This document shows positions 43,278 to 51,634 of a DNA stretch of 64,000 bases, in pieces; position 1 is the stretch's first letter; each line of letters starts with the position of its first letter. Position numbers and translations under genes: made by a program. The stretch is from JAVJSD01 sp040219575. GTDB taxonomy: Bacteria > Planctomycetota > Planctomycetia > Pirellulales > Pirellulaceae. The notes below the pieces were generated by a model. That model was not told the DNA's origin. It made no database searches and saw nothing but the letters and a program-made list of their open reading frames with translations. The stretch lies in contig JAVJSD010000074.1 of assembly GCA_040219575.1 (NCBI GenBank), positions 62,001 through 126,000 of the forward strand. The letters are read 5' to 3'.

Positions 43278-44936
43278 CTACGCCACCATGGTCGGTTGCG
43301 ACGACTCGTGCTCCAGATCGTCGAGCAGTTTGAACAGATGCGCGGTGACGCCCTGGAAGTCGTGGAACCGATTGGCCGCCAATTCGCGCGCCTCGTCTTT
43401 GACGAGTTGGGCGATCTCTCGGGCCATTTCGTGCACCTTCTCGTGGTACACGTCGATCTCCTTGAAGGTCGCGTTGTCGCCGAACTGCGTTCGCCCCTCC
43501 ACGAAATACCACTTACCGAACTTGCAGTTCTTGTGGCTGGAAACTTCCGAGGGGTCGAGCGAGGATCGTCCCGCGAGCAGGTCGGCCAGTTTCGATTTCC
43601 AGGCGTTGTGAGCGGTCTTGATCGAGGCGCTCTCGAATCCCGACCTGGCCTTGAACATCGCGGTGGTGGACTGCAGACGATCGACCATCTTCATCATCTC
43701 GCCCTCGGTGAGCTTGGTCTCGTCCGAGCCTTTGTGGGTCTCCCGGGCCGCGACTTCCAGGGCCGCCAGGCTCTTCGAGATCTGCTCCGTGGCGAGGCTC
43801 GTTTCATCGACGCCCCGCGACAGCCGCTCGCTGGCGTCGGCGGACGTGCTCACGTGCTGCGAGATCGTCTGGCAGGTGGCGGTCTGTTGCTCCATTGCCG
43901 TTGCAATGCAGTTCGACGTCTCGCTCAATTCGCCGACAATCTTGGCGATGCCGTCGATCACATCGGTCGTTTTCTGCACGGCTGCTTGAATCGCCTCGAC
44001 GCGACGGCCGATGTCGTCGGTCGCCTCATCTGTTTGGGAAGCGAGTTGCTTCACCTCGCCGGCCACCACCGCGAAGCCGTGTCCCGCGTCGCCTGCATGA
44101 GCGGCTTCGACCGTGGCGTTGAGCGACAGCAGTTTCGTCTGGTCGGCCACGTCGCGAATCACGTTCACGACTTCGCTGATCTCCCTGGCCGCCGTCCCCA
44201 GGGCCTCGATCGTCGCCGTCCCTTCGGACGACAATTCCGACGCCCTGCGGGCCACCGAGGCCGCATGTTCGGCGTTCGTGGCCACCTTGCTGATCGCGCA
44301 GCGAATCTCCTCGACCGATTGCGCGACGTGGATCGCGTTCTGCGAGACCCGCTCCGTATCGCTGGCCGTCTGCTTCATCGTGACCGACAACTCTTCGGCG
44401 GCCGCGGAGACGGTCGTGGTTTGCTTCATCGCCGACGCGGAGCCGGCGCCCAACATGGTCGCCGTGTCCGATAGCTTGGCGGACGAACTCGAGAGTTCGA
44501 AGATCTCCTGATTGACTTCGCATACCAAGGCCTGAAAGCGATCCAGAAATGAATTGGCTAGCTTCGACAACCGGACCAGGTCCCCGCGTCCGCATTGGGG
44601 CGCGCGAACGGTGAGATCGCAGTGCTCCGCGGCCAGCCGTTCAAACACGTTCAGGAGAGATTTCAGCTGCCTGCGCTGCCCACGATCGGCAAAATGCCAA
44701 ACTGCGGCCAACAGCCATGTCGCCGCCAGAACCGCCGTCGTTGCGGCGATCTGTTGGCTGCGAATGGTCGATGCCACGGCCGCGAATCGGTCGGCCGGGT
44801 CTCCAATCGTCGGTGCTTGGTCCGTCGAGATGTTCGCGGCGTCGACCGCGGCTCTACGCGAGAAGTCGCCGGCACACCAGACGCCGGCGGCAATCACCAA
44901 ACCGGTTATCAAGATCGAAAGCGTCCGCCAGTTCAT
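43278..44936 (-). CDS. Methyl-accepting chemotaxis protein with CZB domain
   Basis: A 552-residue chemoreceptor. An N-terminal span (SILITGLVIAAGVW) and a second (AATTAVLAATWLLAAVWHF, about 83-101) frame a short extracytoplasmic loop, so sensing is probably cytosolic. The signalling domain has the conserved hairpin tip region (EISEVVNVIRDVADQTKLLSLNATVEAA; AGEVKQLASQTDEATDDI). The C-terminus is a CZB zinc-binding domain with HKNCKFGKWY and YHEKVHEM plus an upstream His (AHNAWK), giving the His/Cys/His/His zinc site. The start at 44936 has AAAGGA 6 bases before it. No che or flagellar genes are in the window. CZB receptors respond to zinc or hypochlorous acid in other bacteria. Confidence 0.9.
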   Translation of the reverse strand: MNWRTLSILITGLVIAAGVWCAGDFSRRAAVDAANISTDQAPTIGDPADRFAAVASTIRSQQIAATTAVLAATWLLAAVWHFADRGQRRQLKSLLNVFERLAAEHCDLTVRAPQCGRGDLVRLSKLANSFLDRFQALVCEVNQEIFELSSSSAKLSDTATMLGAGSASAMKQTTTVSAAAEELSVTMKQTASDTERVSQNAIHVAQSVEEIRCAISKVATNAEHAASVARRASELSSEGTATIEALGTAAREISEVVNVIRDVADQTKLLSLNATVEAAHAGDAGHGFAVVAGEVKQLASQTDEATDDIGRRVEAIQAAVQKTTDVIDGIAKIVGELSETSNCIATAMEQQTATCQTISQHVSTSADASERLSRGVDETSLATEQISKSLAALEVAARETHKGSDETKLTEGEMMKMVDRLQSTTAMFKARSGFESASIKTAHNAWKSKLADLLAGRSSLDPSEVSSHKNCKFGKWYFVEGRTQFGDNATFKEIDVYHEKVHEMAREIAQLVKDEARELAANRFHDFQGVTAHLFKLLDDLEHESSQPTMVA

Positions 44937-45234
44937 CGATCGTCCTTTCACGCATTCGGTCGCGGGAGTCGTAGGGCCCTTGTTTGTTGGCCGCATGCAA
45001 AAATGTAGGTCTCAATGCGCGGCCGTCGAGAAATTCTCTCGTCGAAGGGCGATCGAGCCGGCGCATGCAAAATCCGCGCGATCGGGAGCGCTGAGTGAGA
45101 CGATTCGCACACGCACCACGCGGCACATTGCGTACGACTATCGCGTTCCCTCGGTCGGACTGCGGGCCACCCAACTTCGAGACCTCAATCCGCGCGCCGA
45201 TTGCAAGGGAGAACCGGGACGACCTCCGGCGGCT

Positions 45235-46998
45235 TCACCAACCGGCGGCATGGCCGGGGACGCGCGGATCATGCACGCCAAGCAGCCCGCCTTCGCCGTC
45301 GATGGCGATCGCCTGCGTCACGCCGGAGGAGCCTCGGCCGATGGTGTGCCCCATCGCTTCCAGCCGCGCGGCAAAGTCTTTCGGAAGCCGCTTCGATTCC
45401 AGGTAAATAACATCGGGCGACCATTGATGATGGAAGCGGCCGCCGCCCACGGCCTCGTCCAGCGACTGCTCGAGATCGATGCGGCGCAGCAGGGACAGCA
45501 CCACCTGCGTGATGATCCGCGGGCCGCCGGCGGCGCCCACCGTCATCACCGGCCGGCCATCCTTCAACACGATGGTGGGGCTCATGCTCGACAGCGGGCG
45601 TTTGCCAGGCGCCACGGCGTTGGCCTCCGCGCCGACCAGGCCGAAGGCGTTGGCGACTCCCGGCGCGATCGAAAAGTCGTCCATCTCGTTGTTGAGCACC
45701 ACGCCCAATCCCGGCACGATCACCTTCGAACCGAAGGTGGTGTTCACCGTGGCGGTGATGGCGACCCAATTGCCGGCCTCGTCGGCGGCGGCGATGTGGG
45801 TGGTGTGCTTGCCGAAGAGCGACGTCTCGTGCGCCGGGGGCGTGCCGTGCTTCTCGACGCGCGTGGCCCGATCGAGGTTGATCTTTTTGGCCAATGTGGC
45901 GGCGTACTCCTCGCCGGCCAACCCTCGGGGAACCGGTGTGAAGTCGGCGTCTCCCAGCCAGTAGGCGCGATCGGCGAAGGCCAGCTTCATGGCCTCGGCG
46001 ACGACGTGCACGAATTGGGCGCGGTCTCGCTTGTACATCGGCTGAAGTTCGAAGTGCTCCAGGATGTTGAGGATCTCGGCGACGTGCGTGCCGCCGGAAC
46101 TCGGCGGGGGAAACCCGACGATGGTGTAGCCGCGATAGGTGGTCTCGATCGGCTGGCGATCGCGCGCTCGATAGGCGGCGAAGTCCGCGGCGCTCAGCAC
46201 GCCGCCATGTTGCTCCATCCAGCGGCCGGTCTTCTCGGCGAACTCGCCCCGGTAGAACCAATCGACGCCGTGCTCGGCGATCATGCGGTAGGTGCGGGCC
46301 AGATCGCCCTGCCGCAGCAATTCACCCTCGGTGTAGGGAGAGCCGTCGGGCTTCAGCAGCGCCCGACGCGAACCTTCGAAGCGGGCCAGTTTGTCCTTCA
46401 CCGCGGCCAGACGGTCGGCGTAGACGGCGTCGACCTTGAAGCCTTGCTCGGCGATCTTCGCGGCCGGCAGCAACAGCTCCTTGAGGGTGAGCTTTCCATG
46501 TCGTCGGACCGCCTCGGCATGCGCGGCGAGCGCGCCGGGCGTGGCGACGGCCAACGGGCCGGTTTGGCTCAGCCGGGTGTCGGCCTTACCATCGCGGAGG
46601 TACATGTCGCGGGAGGCGCCGCTTGGCGCGGTCTCGCGGCCGTCGATGGCGACCAGTCGGCCGTCGGCCGTGCGAATCAGGATGAAGCAGCCGCCGCCCA
46701 GCCCCGAATTGAAGTTGTCGCACACACCGAGCGTGAGCGCCGCCGCCACGGCCGCGTCGACCGCGTTGCCCCCCTGCCGCATCGCCGCCACTCCGGCCTC
46801 TGTGGCCAGTGGGTGCACCGTCGCCACCATGCCCCGCCGCGCCTGGGCGACCTCGGCCTGCAGCAAGATTGGCGTGCTGAGGACGATGAGCCACGCCAAC
46901 AGCGACAGGACGCTCGACCAGCGCGCTTTGACTGCGCGGCCTCGAAGGTGTGGCCAAGCGAGTGGCCAAGCGCTGGCGGGATGCATGGTCTTCGGCAT
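45235..46998 (-). CDS. ggt: Gamma-glutamyltransferase
   Basis: A 587-residue exported enzyme that transfers or hydrolyses gamma-glutamyl groups of glutathione and related compounds. The signal region is hydrophobic from residue 29 (SVLSLLAWLIVLSTPILLQA). The autoprocessing site is the T-T-H motif with Thr399 in KHTTHIAAADEAGN, which becomes the N-terminus of the small subunit. Substrate-binding blocks GLGGGCFILIRTADG, GFPPPSSGGTHVAEILNILE and PLSSMSPTIVLKDG are present, so it should be active. It starts 3 bases after the stop codon of the zinc-ribbon gene, indicating an operon. Glutathione is not expected in all planctomycetes, so the natural substrate could be another gamma-glutamyl peptide. 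Confidence 0.92.
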   Translation of the reverse strand: MPKTMHPASAWPLAWPHLRGRAVKARWSSVLSLLAWLIVLSTPILLQAEVAQARRGMVATVHPLATEAGVAAMRQGGNAVDAAVAAALTLGVCDNFNSGLGGGCFILIRTADGRLVAIDGRETAPSGASRDMYLRDGKADTRLSQTGPLAVATPGALAAHAEAVRRHGKLTLKELLLPAAKIAEQGFKVDAVYADRLAAVKDKLARFEGSRRALLKPDGSPYTEGELLRQGDLARTYRMIAEHGVDWFYRGEFAEKTGRWMEQHGGVLSAADFAAYRARDRQPIETTYRGYTIVGFPPPSSGGTHVAEILNILEHFELQPMYKRDRAQFVHVVAEAMKLAFADRAYWLGDADFTPVPRGLAGEEYAATLAKKINLDRATRVEKHGTPPAHETSLFGKHTTHIAAADEAGNWVAITATVNTTFGSKVIVPGLGVVLNNEMDDFSIAPGVANAFGLVGAEANAVAPGKRPLSSMSPTIVLKDGRPVMTVGAAGGPRIITQVVLSLLRRIDLEQSLDEAVGGGRFHHQWSPDVIYLESKRLPKDFAARLEAMGHTIGRGSSGVTQAIAIDGEGGLLGVHDPRVPGHAAGW

Positions 46999-47001
46999 CG
47001 A

Positions 47002-47994
47002 CTAGAACTCCTGGGCGTAAACCGTCTTTCCATCGACCACGACGTAGTCGACGATCCAGCGCGATTTTGTTTCGGTTTCGGTAATGGCGATCGAGACTTC
47101 GCACGGCACGCGCCGTTGCGTCTTGGTTCGCCCGGTTCCTCGCACGATGCAGCCATCGTCGTAAAACTCGACTTCGGCGCCCGCCTGCAGTGCGACCTGC
47201 ATCGATCGCAATTGCTGCGTGGCGACGCTGCGGGCCTGATCGTACTGCTCCTGCGACGACTGGCGAACATCCTCAACGGTGGAGTAACCCCACAGGAACA
47301 CGACGACGGCCCCGCTGGCCGCGATCGCCATAAACGCGAACAGCAGCAGCAACACCGTCTTCAGCGCCGATCCACGTTGGCGCGCTCGACGTTGCTCCAT
47401 CAGCGAACTGCCGGGCCTGCCCGTCGTCGCGGCGGAAGCGTGCGGCGTTGGCGCCGACTGCTGGTAGGTTGGAACGGGGGTCGCCCGCACCGGTGTGGCC
47501 GCAATGGGCGTCGCTTGAATGGGTTGAGCCGGAACCGGCGTGGCTTGAATGGGCGTGGCTTGAATCAGATCAGCGGCGAGCGGCGCCGCCTGGCGAGAGG
47601 CCGGGGATTGCAAAGCGGATGTCTGGGGAGACGGCGGCGATGGAATTTGGGGAGATGGGGTGCGCGGCGCGGGAGCAGGTTGCGCACTCGACGGCGAGTG
47701 CGTCGCAGCCGGTTGCTCTGCCCGAATAGATTGCGGCTCGGCGGACGGTGACGGCAGACGCGTCTCTCCATGTCCGCCAGCGTTGTGTCCACCCGCCGCA
47801 GGGGGCGGAGAGAGCGGGCGTTCGGCATTGGGAGAGGGAATCGGTCTCTCCTGGCTCGACGCCTCCGGGCTGGCCGACGACGTTGGATGCGGCATCGAGA
47901 AGTGGCCGCCGCAGTGGGGGCAAGCGATGACACGACCGCGCAGTTCGGGAGAATCGGCCACCAGGCCGCGGCAGTGTGGACAGGCGACATTCAT
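47002..47994 (-). CDS. Zinc-ribbon membrane protein with repeat-rich linker
   Basis: A 330-residue protein. The N-terminus is an MJ0042-type zinc ribbon, CPHCRGLVADSPELRGR..CPHCGGHF (two CxxC). A Pro/Ser/Ala-rich linker of about 150 residues has repeated ATP blocks (LIQATPIQATPVPAQP). A single span (ALKTVLLLLFAFMAIAASGAVVVFLW, near residue 220) leads to a C-terminal domain of about 90 residues with EVEFYDDGCIVRGTGRTKTQRR. This is a common planctomycete layout: cytosolic ribbon, disordered linker, one membrane span. The start has AAAGGA just upstream. It is transcribed before and tightly linked to ggt. No function is assigned. Confidence 0.72.
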   Translation of the reverse strand: MNVACPHCRGLVADSPELRGRVIACPHCGGHFSMPHPTSSASPEASSQERPIPSPNAERPLSPPPAAGGHNAGGHGETRLPSPSAEPQSIRAEQPAATHSPSSAQPAPAPRTPSPQIPSPPSPQTSALQSPASRQAAPLAADLIQATPIQATPVPAQPIQATPIAATPVRATPVPTYQQSAPTPHASAATTGRPGSSLMEQRRARQRGSALKTVLLLLFAFMAIAASGAVVVFLWGYSTVEDVRQSSQEQYDQARSVATQQLRSMQVALQAGAEVEFYDDGCIVRGTGRTKTQRRVPCEVSIAITETETKSRWIVDYVVVDGKTVYAQEF

Positions 47995-48143
47995 CCTTTC
48001 AGTTCCCCCCCGCTCGGTTACATGATTGTCTCCCCCCTATATTCACAAAGAACGGGGGGATGTCGAGAGGTTGGAGACCTGCGGCGACGGAAACGTTCCC
48101 GAATCGCCCGTAAGACCGACGTCGACGTCCGTCGAACCAAGGG

Positions 48144-49274
48144 TCAGGCCCGGTGACCGTGCCGTTTGCGGTAGCGCACGCTGACGCGCTGCAGCAACGC
48201 CTTGTCGTCGGGAGAAAGGCACTCCATGCCCCCGGCGTGCAGCCGCGCCAGGATTTCATCGACCCGCTGGTCGTCGGCCTCCTCGATCTCGCGCTGGCGG
48301 CGAAGTCGGGCCGCCCCGGGCTCCTCGCGCAACTGCGTGACCGTCGCGGGCGACGGCTCTTCGGGGCCCTCGCTCAGCGCGTCGTATCGCCCATAGCTCG
48401 ACTCGCTGAAATACGAATCCATCGGCTGGTACATCTCTCCGGAAGACCGCTGTTGCTGTTCCGTCCGGCCATCACGCTGGGCGCTGAAGAAGAGCACGAT
48501 CCCCAACAACGCCAAGGCGAACCAGGCCGGTACGGCGGCCACCGCCGTGTCGTCGCCTTCGCCGAACGCCGCCAGGCAGGCGGCGGCCACGACCAGCGCC
48601 AACGCGGTCAATTGCGCGATCCGCGACACCATCCGCGACGCCTGGCGACGACCGTCTCGTCGCCAAAGTTGCGATAATGCAGCTCGCAATGCCCGGGCGC
48701 CGTCGAAGGGAAACGCGGGCAGCAAGTTAACCAGAAACAGCACCCAGTTGATCCACACGCCCAAGAGCAGGCATTGGAGGGCGAGTTGGCCGCGTCCCCC
48801 AAGCAGTCCCTGAGGATAAAGTGGGTTGAGCAACCCCCAAGGCGATACCGAGCCGGCCGTGGCTTGTGCCTCTCCGCTGGGCGTCGACAGCAGCACGGCG
48901 GCGACACAAAGCGCGCAAACGCCCAGATTCACGAGGGGGCCCGCCAGGTGAGCGATCAACTCGTGGCGGACTTGCCTCGGCGCGGTGATCGGGGCCAGTC
49001 CGCCGAGCGGACCGATCACGATTTGATCCATTCCGCCGCCAAAGTAGGTGGCGGCGTGCAGGTGCCCGATTTCGTGCAAGACGACGCTGGCCAGCAGGAC
49101 GGCGACGCTGAGCGCGGCCATGGTCAGGTAATCGCCAGGCGTTCCCCCGTCGGCATGCCAACCAAGATAGAGGGCGAAGGCGGCGAACAGCAGAAAGAAC
49201 ATGTGCAGGCGCACACGGAGACCGCTCCATCGACCGAGATTCAGGCTCCATAGGCCCTGGTCATACATGTTCAT
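48144..49274 (-). CDS. Site-2 protease (M50) with DUF6576-like tail
   Basis: A 376-residue intramembrane metalloprotease. The zinc motif HEIGH is in LLASVVLHEIGHLHAA, and the second zinc ligand region is NLLPAFPFDGARAL (NxxPxxxxDG). Five or six hydrophobic spans surround these. A disordered region follows from about residue 280. The C-terminal VDEILARLHAGGMECLSPDD resembles the DUF6576 tail found on planctomycete rhomboid and M50 proteases. The longest frame begins with GTG at 49277; the ATG at 49274 is used. Substrates are probably membrane regulators. It stands alone, divergent from the Nudix gene. Confidence 0.88.
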   Translation of the reverse strand: MNMYDQGLWSLNLGRWSGLRVRLHMFFLLFAAFALYLGWHADGGTPGDYLTMAALSVAVLLASVVLHEIGHLHAATYFGGGMDQIVIGPLGGLAPITAPRQVRHELIAHLAGPLVNLGVCALCVAAVLLSTPSGEAQATAGSVSPWGLLNPLYPQGLLGGRGQLALQCLLLGVWINWVLFLVNLLPAFPFDGARALRAALSQLWRRDGRRQASRMVSRIAQLTALALVVAAACLAAFGEGDDTAVAAVPAWFALALLGIVLFFSAQRDGRTEQQQRSSGEMYQPMDSYFSESSYGRYDALSEGPEEPSPATVTQLREEPGAARLRRQREIEEADDQRVDEILARLHAGGMECLSPDDKALLQRVSVRYRKRHGHRA

Positions 49275-49374
49275 CACCGCCCTGCGGCTGTCGCACCTTG
49301 GAGACGCAAGCCACCAGAGCTATCTTATCACTCGGCCCCTGTCGGATCAATTCGATCCCCCCGCGCGAAGCGTC

Positions 49375-49398
49375 GTAGGGTAGCCTTCCAGGCTGCCC
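49375..49398. repeat. GTAG palindrome, family C half-copy
   Basis: GTAG followed by GGTAGCCT-TCC-AGGCTGCC, an 8-bp stem with one G-T pair. It resembles the left unit of 52860-52965 and lies between the M50 and Nudix genes. Confidence 0.55.
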
Positions 49399-49490
49399 GG
49401 GCAGGCGAGACGCCCGTCCTTGTTGGCTCGCGCGGCGGCTGCCTCAACGCCCAACGCCGCTGATTTCGGCACAATCTGGTGAACTCGTTC

Positions 49491-50009
49491 ATGTCCAGCG
49501 ATGAAGAACTGCTCCTTCAGGCGAGCCGGTTTCGCGTGGTGCGCGTCACGCAGGAGACGGAGCGCGGCCCTCGGCACCGAGAGGTGGTGCGACATCCCGG
49601 CGCGGTCACGGTCCTGCCTTTGCTCGACGACGGCCGCGTCTGCCTGATTCGCAATTTCCGCCCCGCCGTCGGCCGGACGCTCGTCGAACTCCCCGCCGGC
49701 ACGCTCGAACCAAACGAACCGCCCCGGGAGACCGCTCATCGCGAGTTGATCGAGGAAACGGGTTATCGCGCCCAGTCGATGGCGCCGCTGGGCGAGTTTT
49801 TCCTTTCACCCGGCATCCTCGATGAACGGATGCATCTGTTCGTCGCCACCGGGCTGACCGCCGGCGAGGCGGAACGCGAACCGGGCGAGATCATCGAAAA
49901 TCTTGTTGTTTCCTGGGACGAGGCCCTGGCGATGGTCGATCGCGGCGAGATCGAGGACGCCAAAACGATCGTGGCGTTGCTGCAATACGACCGGCGGCGA
50001 ATCGATTGA
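49491..50009 (+). CDS. Nudix hydrolase (ADP-ribose pyrophosphatase-like)
   Basis: A 172-residue cytosolic Nudix enzyme. The complete Nudix box (G-x5-E-x7-R-E-x2-E-E-x-G) is GTLEPNE..PPRETAHRELIEETGY, so the protein should be active. VCLIRNFRPAVGRTLVELPAGTL and SPGILDERMHLFVA upstream and downstream of the box match ADP-ribose pyrophosphatase types (NudF/YqkG), which cleave ADP-ribose to AMP and ribose 5-phosphate. The ATG at 49491 is used; a GTG at 49479 is possible. It is followed by an esterase gene 121 bases on. Confidence 0.88.
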   Translation: MSSDEELLLQASRFRVVRVTQETERGPRHREVVRHPGAVTVLPLLDDGRVCLIRNFRPAVGRTLVELPAGTLEPNEPPRETAHRELIEETGYRAQSMAPLGEFFLSPGILDERMHLFVATGLTAGEAEREPGEIIENLVVSWDEALAMVDRGEIEDAKTIVALLQYDRRRID

Positions 50010-50130
50010 GCGCCGTATGTCGCACGCGCGGGAGATTCCGCCCGAGATTTGTCCCCGCGACGGCCGCGAAGTATAAACGGAGCATGTCGTGTCTCGGTTC
50101 TCCTCCCTCTCGTGATCGATCTCTCCCGCC

Positions 50131-51441
50131 ATGATCTTTCCGCCGCGCTGCCGCTTGTCCATTCTGCTGGTCGTCTTGCTGCTGGCGTCTCCCTTGCTGG
50201 CGCAGCCCAAAGACGCCAACTACGACGAATCAAAAGTCCCCCAGTACAAGTTGCCCGATCCGCTCGAGCTTTCCAGCGGTGAAGCCGTCCGCGACGCGGA
50301 AACCTGGCTCCACAAGCGGCGGCCGGAGATCCTGGAGTTGTTTCGTCGCGAAATGTACGGTCGTGTGCCCGAGGGGCGGCTGCTGTCGGTGAAGTCGGAG
50401 ATCGTCTCGGTCGACAAGGCGGCGCTCGGCGGCAGGGCGGTCCGCAAGCAGATCACGATCACGCTCGGCGACGGCCCCGGTCCTGAAGTCAAGCAGCAAG
50501 ACCTGCATCTGCTGCTCTACCTGCCCGCCGACGCCCCTGGCCCCGTGCCCGTGTTCCTGGGGCTGAACTTCAGCGGCAATCAAACGGTGCACGCCGACCC
50601 CGGCATCACGCTTTCGACCGCCTGGACGCGCGACCGCAAGGAGCACGGCATCGTCAACAACCGCGCCACCGAGGAGTCGCGGGGCAAGGCGGCCTCGCGG
50701 TGGCAGGTGGAGCTGATTCTCAGCCGCGGCTACGGCCTGGCGACCATGTACTACGGCGATATCGATCCCGACTTCGACGACGATTTCCAAAACGGCGTGC
50801 ATCCGCTGTTGTACAAAAAGGGGCAAGACAAACCGGCCGCCGACCAGTGGGGCAGCATCGCCGCCTGGGCCTGGGGTTTGAGCCGAGCAATGGATTATCT
50901 GGTCGTCGACGACGACGTCGATGGCCGTCACGTCGCCGTGCTGGGACACTCCCGCCTGGGCAAGACATCGCTGTGGGCGGGGGCGCAGGACGAACGCTTC
51001 GCCCTGGTCATTTCCAACGACTCGGGCTGCGGCGGCGCGGCGCTCAGCCGCCGGGCGTTCGGCGAGACCGTCGAGCGGATCAACACGTCGTTTCCGCACT
51101 GGTTCTGCGACAACTTTGTGAAGTACAACAGCCGCGAGAACGACTTGCCGATCGATCAGCACATGCTCATCGCCCTGATCGCGCCGCGGCCCGTCTACAT
51201 CGCCAGCGCCGAAGGCGACCAGTGGGCCGATCCCCGCGGCGAGTTTCTCTCCGGCCTGCACGCCTCGCCCGTCTATCGCCTTTTGGGCGAGAAAGGCCTG
51301 CCGGCCGACACGATGCCCGCGGTCGACCACCCTGTGCACGGCACGATCGGCTACCACATGCGGAGCGGAAAACACGATGTGACCCGCTACGACTGGGAGC
51401 AGTACCTGAAATTCGCCGATAAGCACTTTGGGGGCAAGTGA
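50131..51441 (+). CDS. Carbohydrate esterase family 15-like (glucuronyl esterase-like)
   Basis: A 436-residue exported alpha/beta hydrolase. The leader RLSILLVVLLLASPLLAQ is cut near AQP. The nucleophile motif is GHSRLGKTSLW with Ser274, the bacterial form of the CE15 GCSRxGK motif. SNDSGCGGAALSRR follows as in CE15 enzymes, and DHPVHGTIGYHMRSGKHDVT holds candidate catalytic His residues. CE15 enzymes cleave ester links between glucuronic acid on xylan and lignin, or related uronate esters. Other acetyl-xylan esterase-like roles remain possible. It lies alone between the Nudix gene and the Gly/Tyr-rich protein gene. Confidence 0.8.
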   Translation: MIFPPRCRLSILLVVLLLASPLLAQPKDANYDESKVPQYKLPDPLELSSGEAVRDAETWLHKRRPEILELFRREMYGRVPEGRLLSVKSEIVSVDKAALGGRAVRKQITITLGDGPGPEVKQQDLHLLLYLPADAPGPVPVFLGLNFSGNQTVHADPGITLSTAWTRDRKEHGIVNNRATEESRGKAASRWQVELILSRGYGLATMYYGDIDPDFDDDFQNGVHPLLYKKGQDKPAADQWGSIAAWAWGLSRAMDYLVVDDDVDGRHVAVLGHSRLGKTSLWAGAQDERFALVISNDSGCGGAALSRRAFGETVERINTSFPHWFCDNFVKYNSRENDLPIDQHMLIALIAPRPVYIASAEGDQWADPRGEFLSGLHASPVYRLLGEKGLPADTMPAVDHPVHGTIGYHMRSGKHDVTRYDWEQYLKFADKHFGGK

Positions 51442-51475
51442 GTCGGGCGACGAGTGGTGACACGTGTTCATGGCC

Positions 51476-51500
51476 CCAAGCCGACGGCTCCGCCGTCGCC
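51476..51500. repeat. Short palindromic repeat, family D copy 2
   Basis: An exact 25-bp copy of 1870-1894 (hairpin CGACGGC-TCC-GCCGTCG), again intergenic. Confidence 0.55.
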
Positions 51501-51634
51501 CGATGCGGCATTTTCATTGACTCCGCGGCCGATTCGCCGATAGAATCGGAATTGGTTGCAGGCAAGCGCAACCAGGGGGTATCGCCGTCCGGTCGGTGGG
51601 CCAACTGGCCGGGCAAGCGGAAGGAGAAGCTGAC

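Noticed and set aside
44554..47751. A 1065-codon plus-strand open frame
   Set aside because: It lies antisense to the chemoreceptor start, ggt and the zinc-ribbon gene. Its protein is Arg/Gly/His-rich without domains, typical of GC-rich shadow frames.
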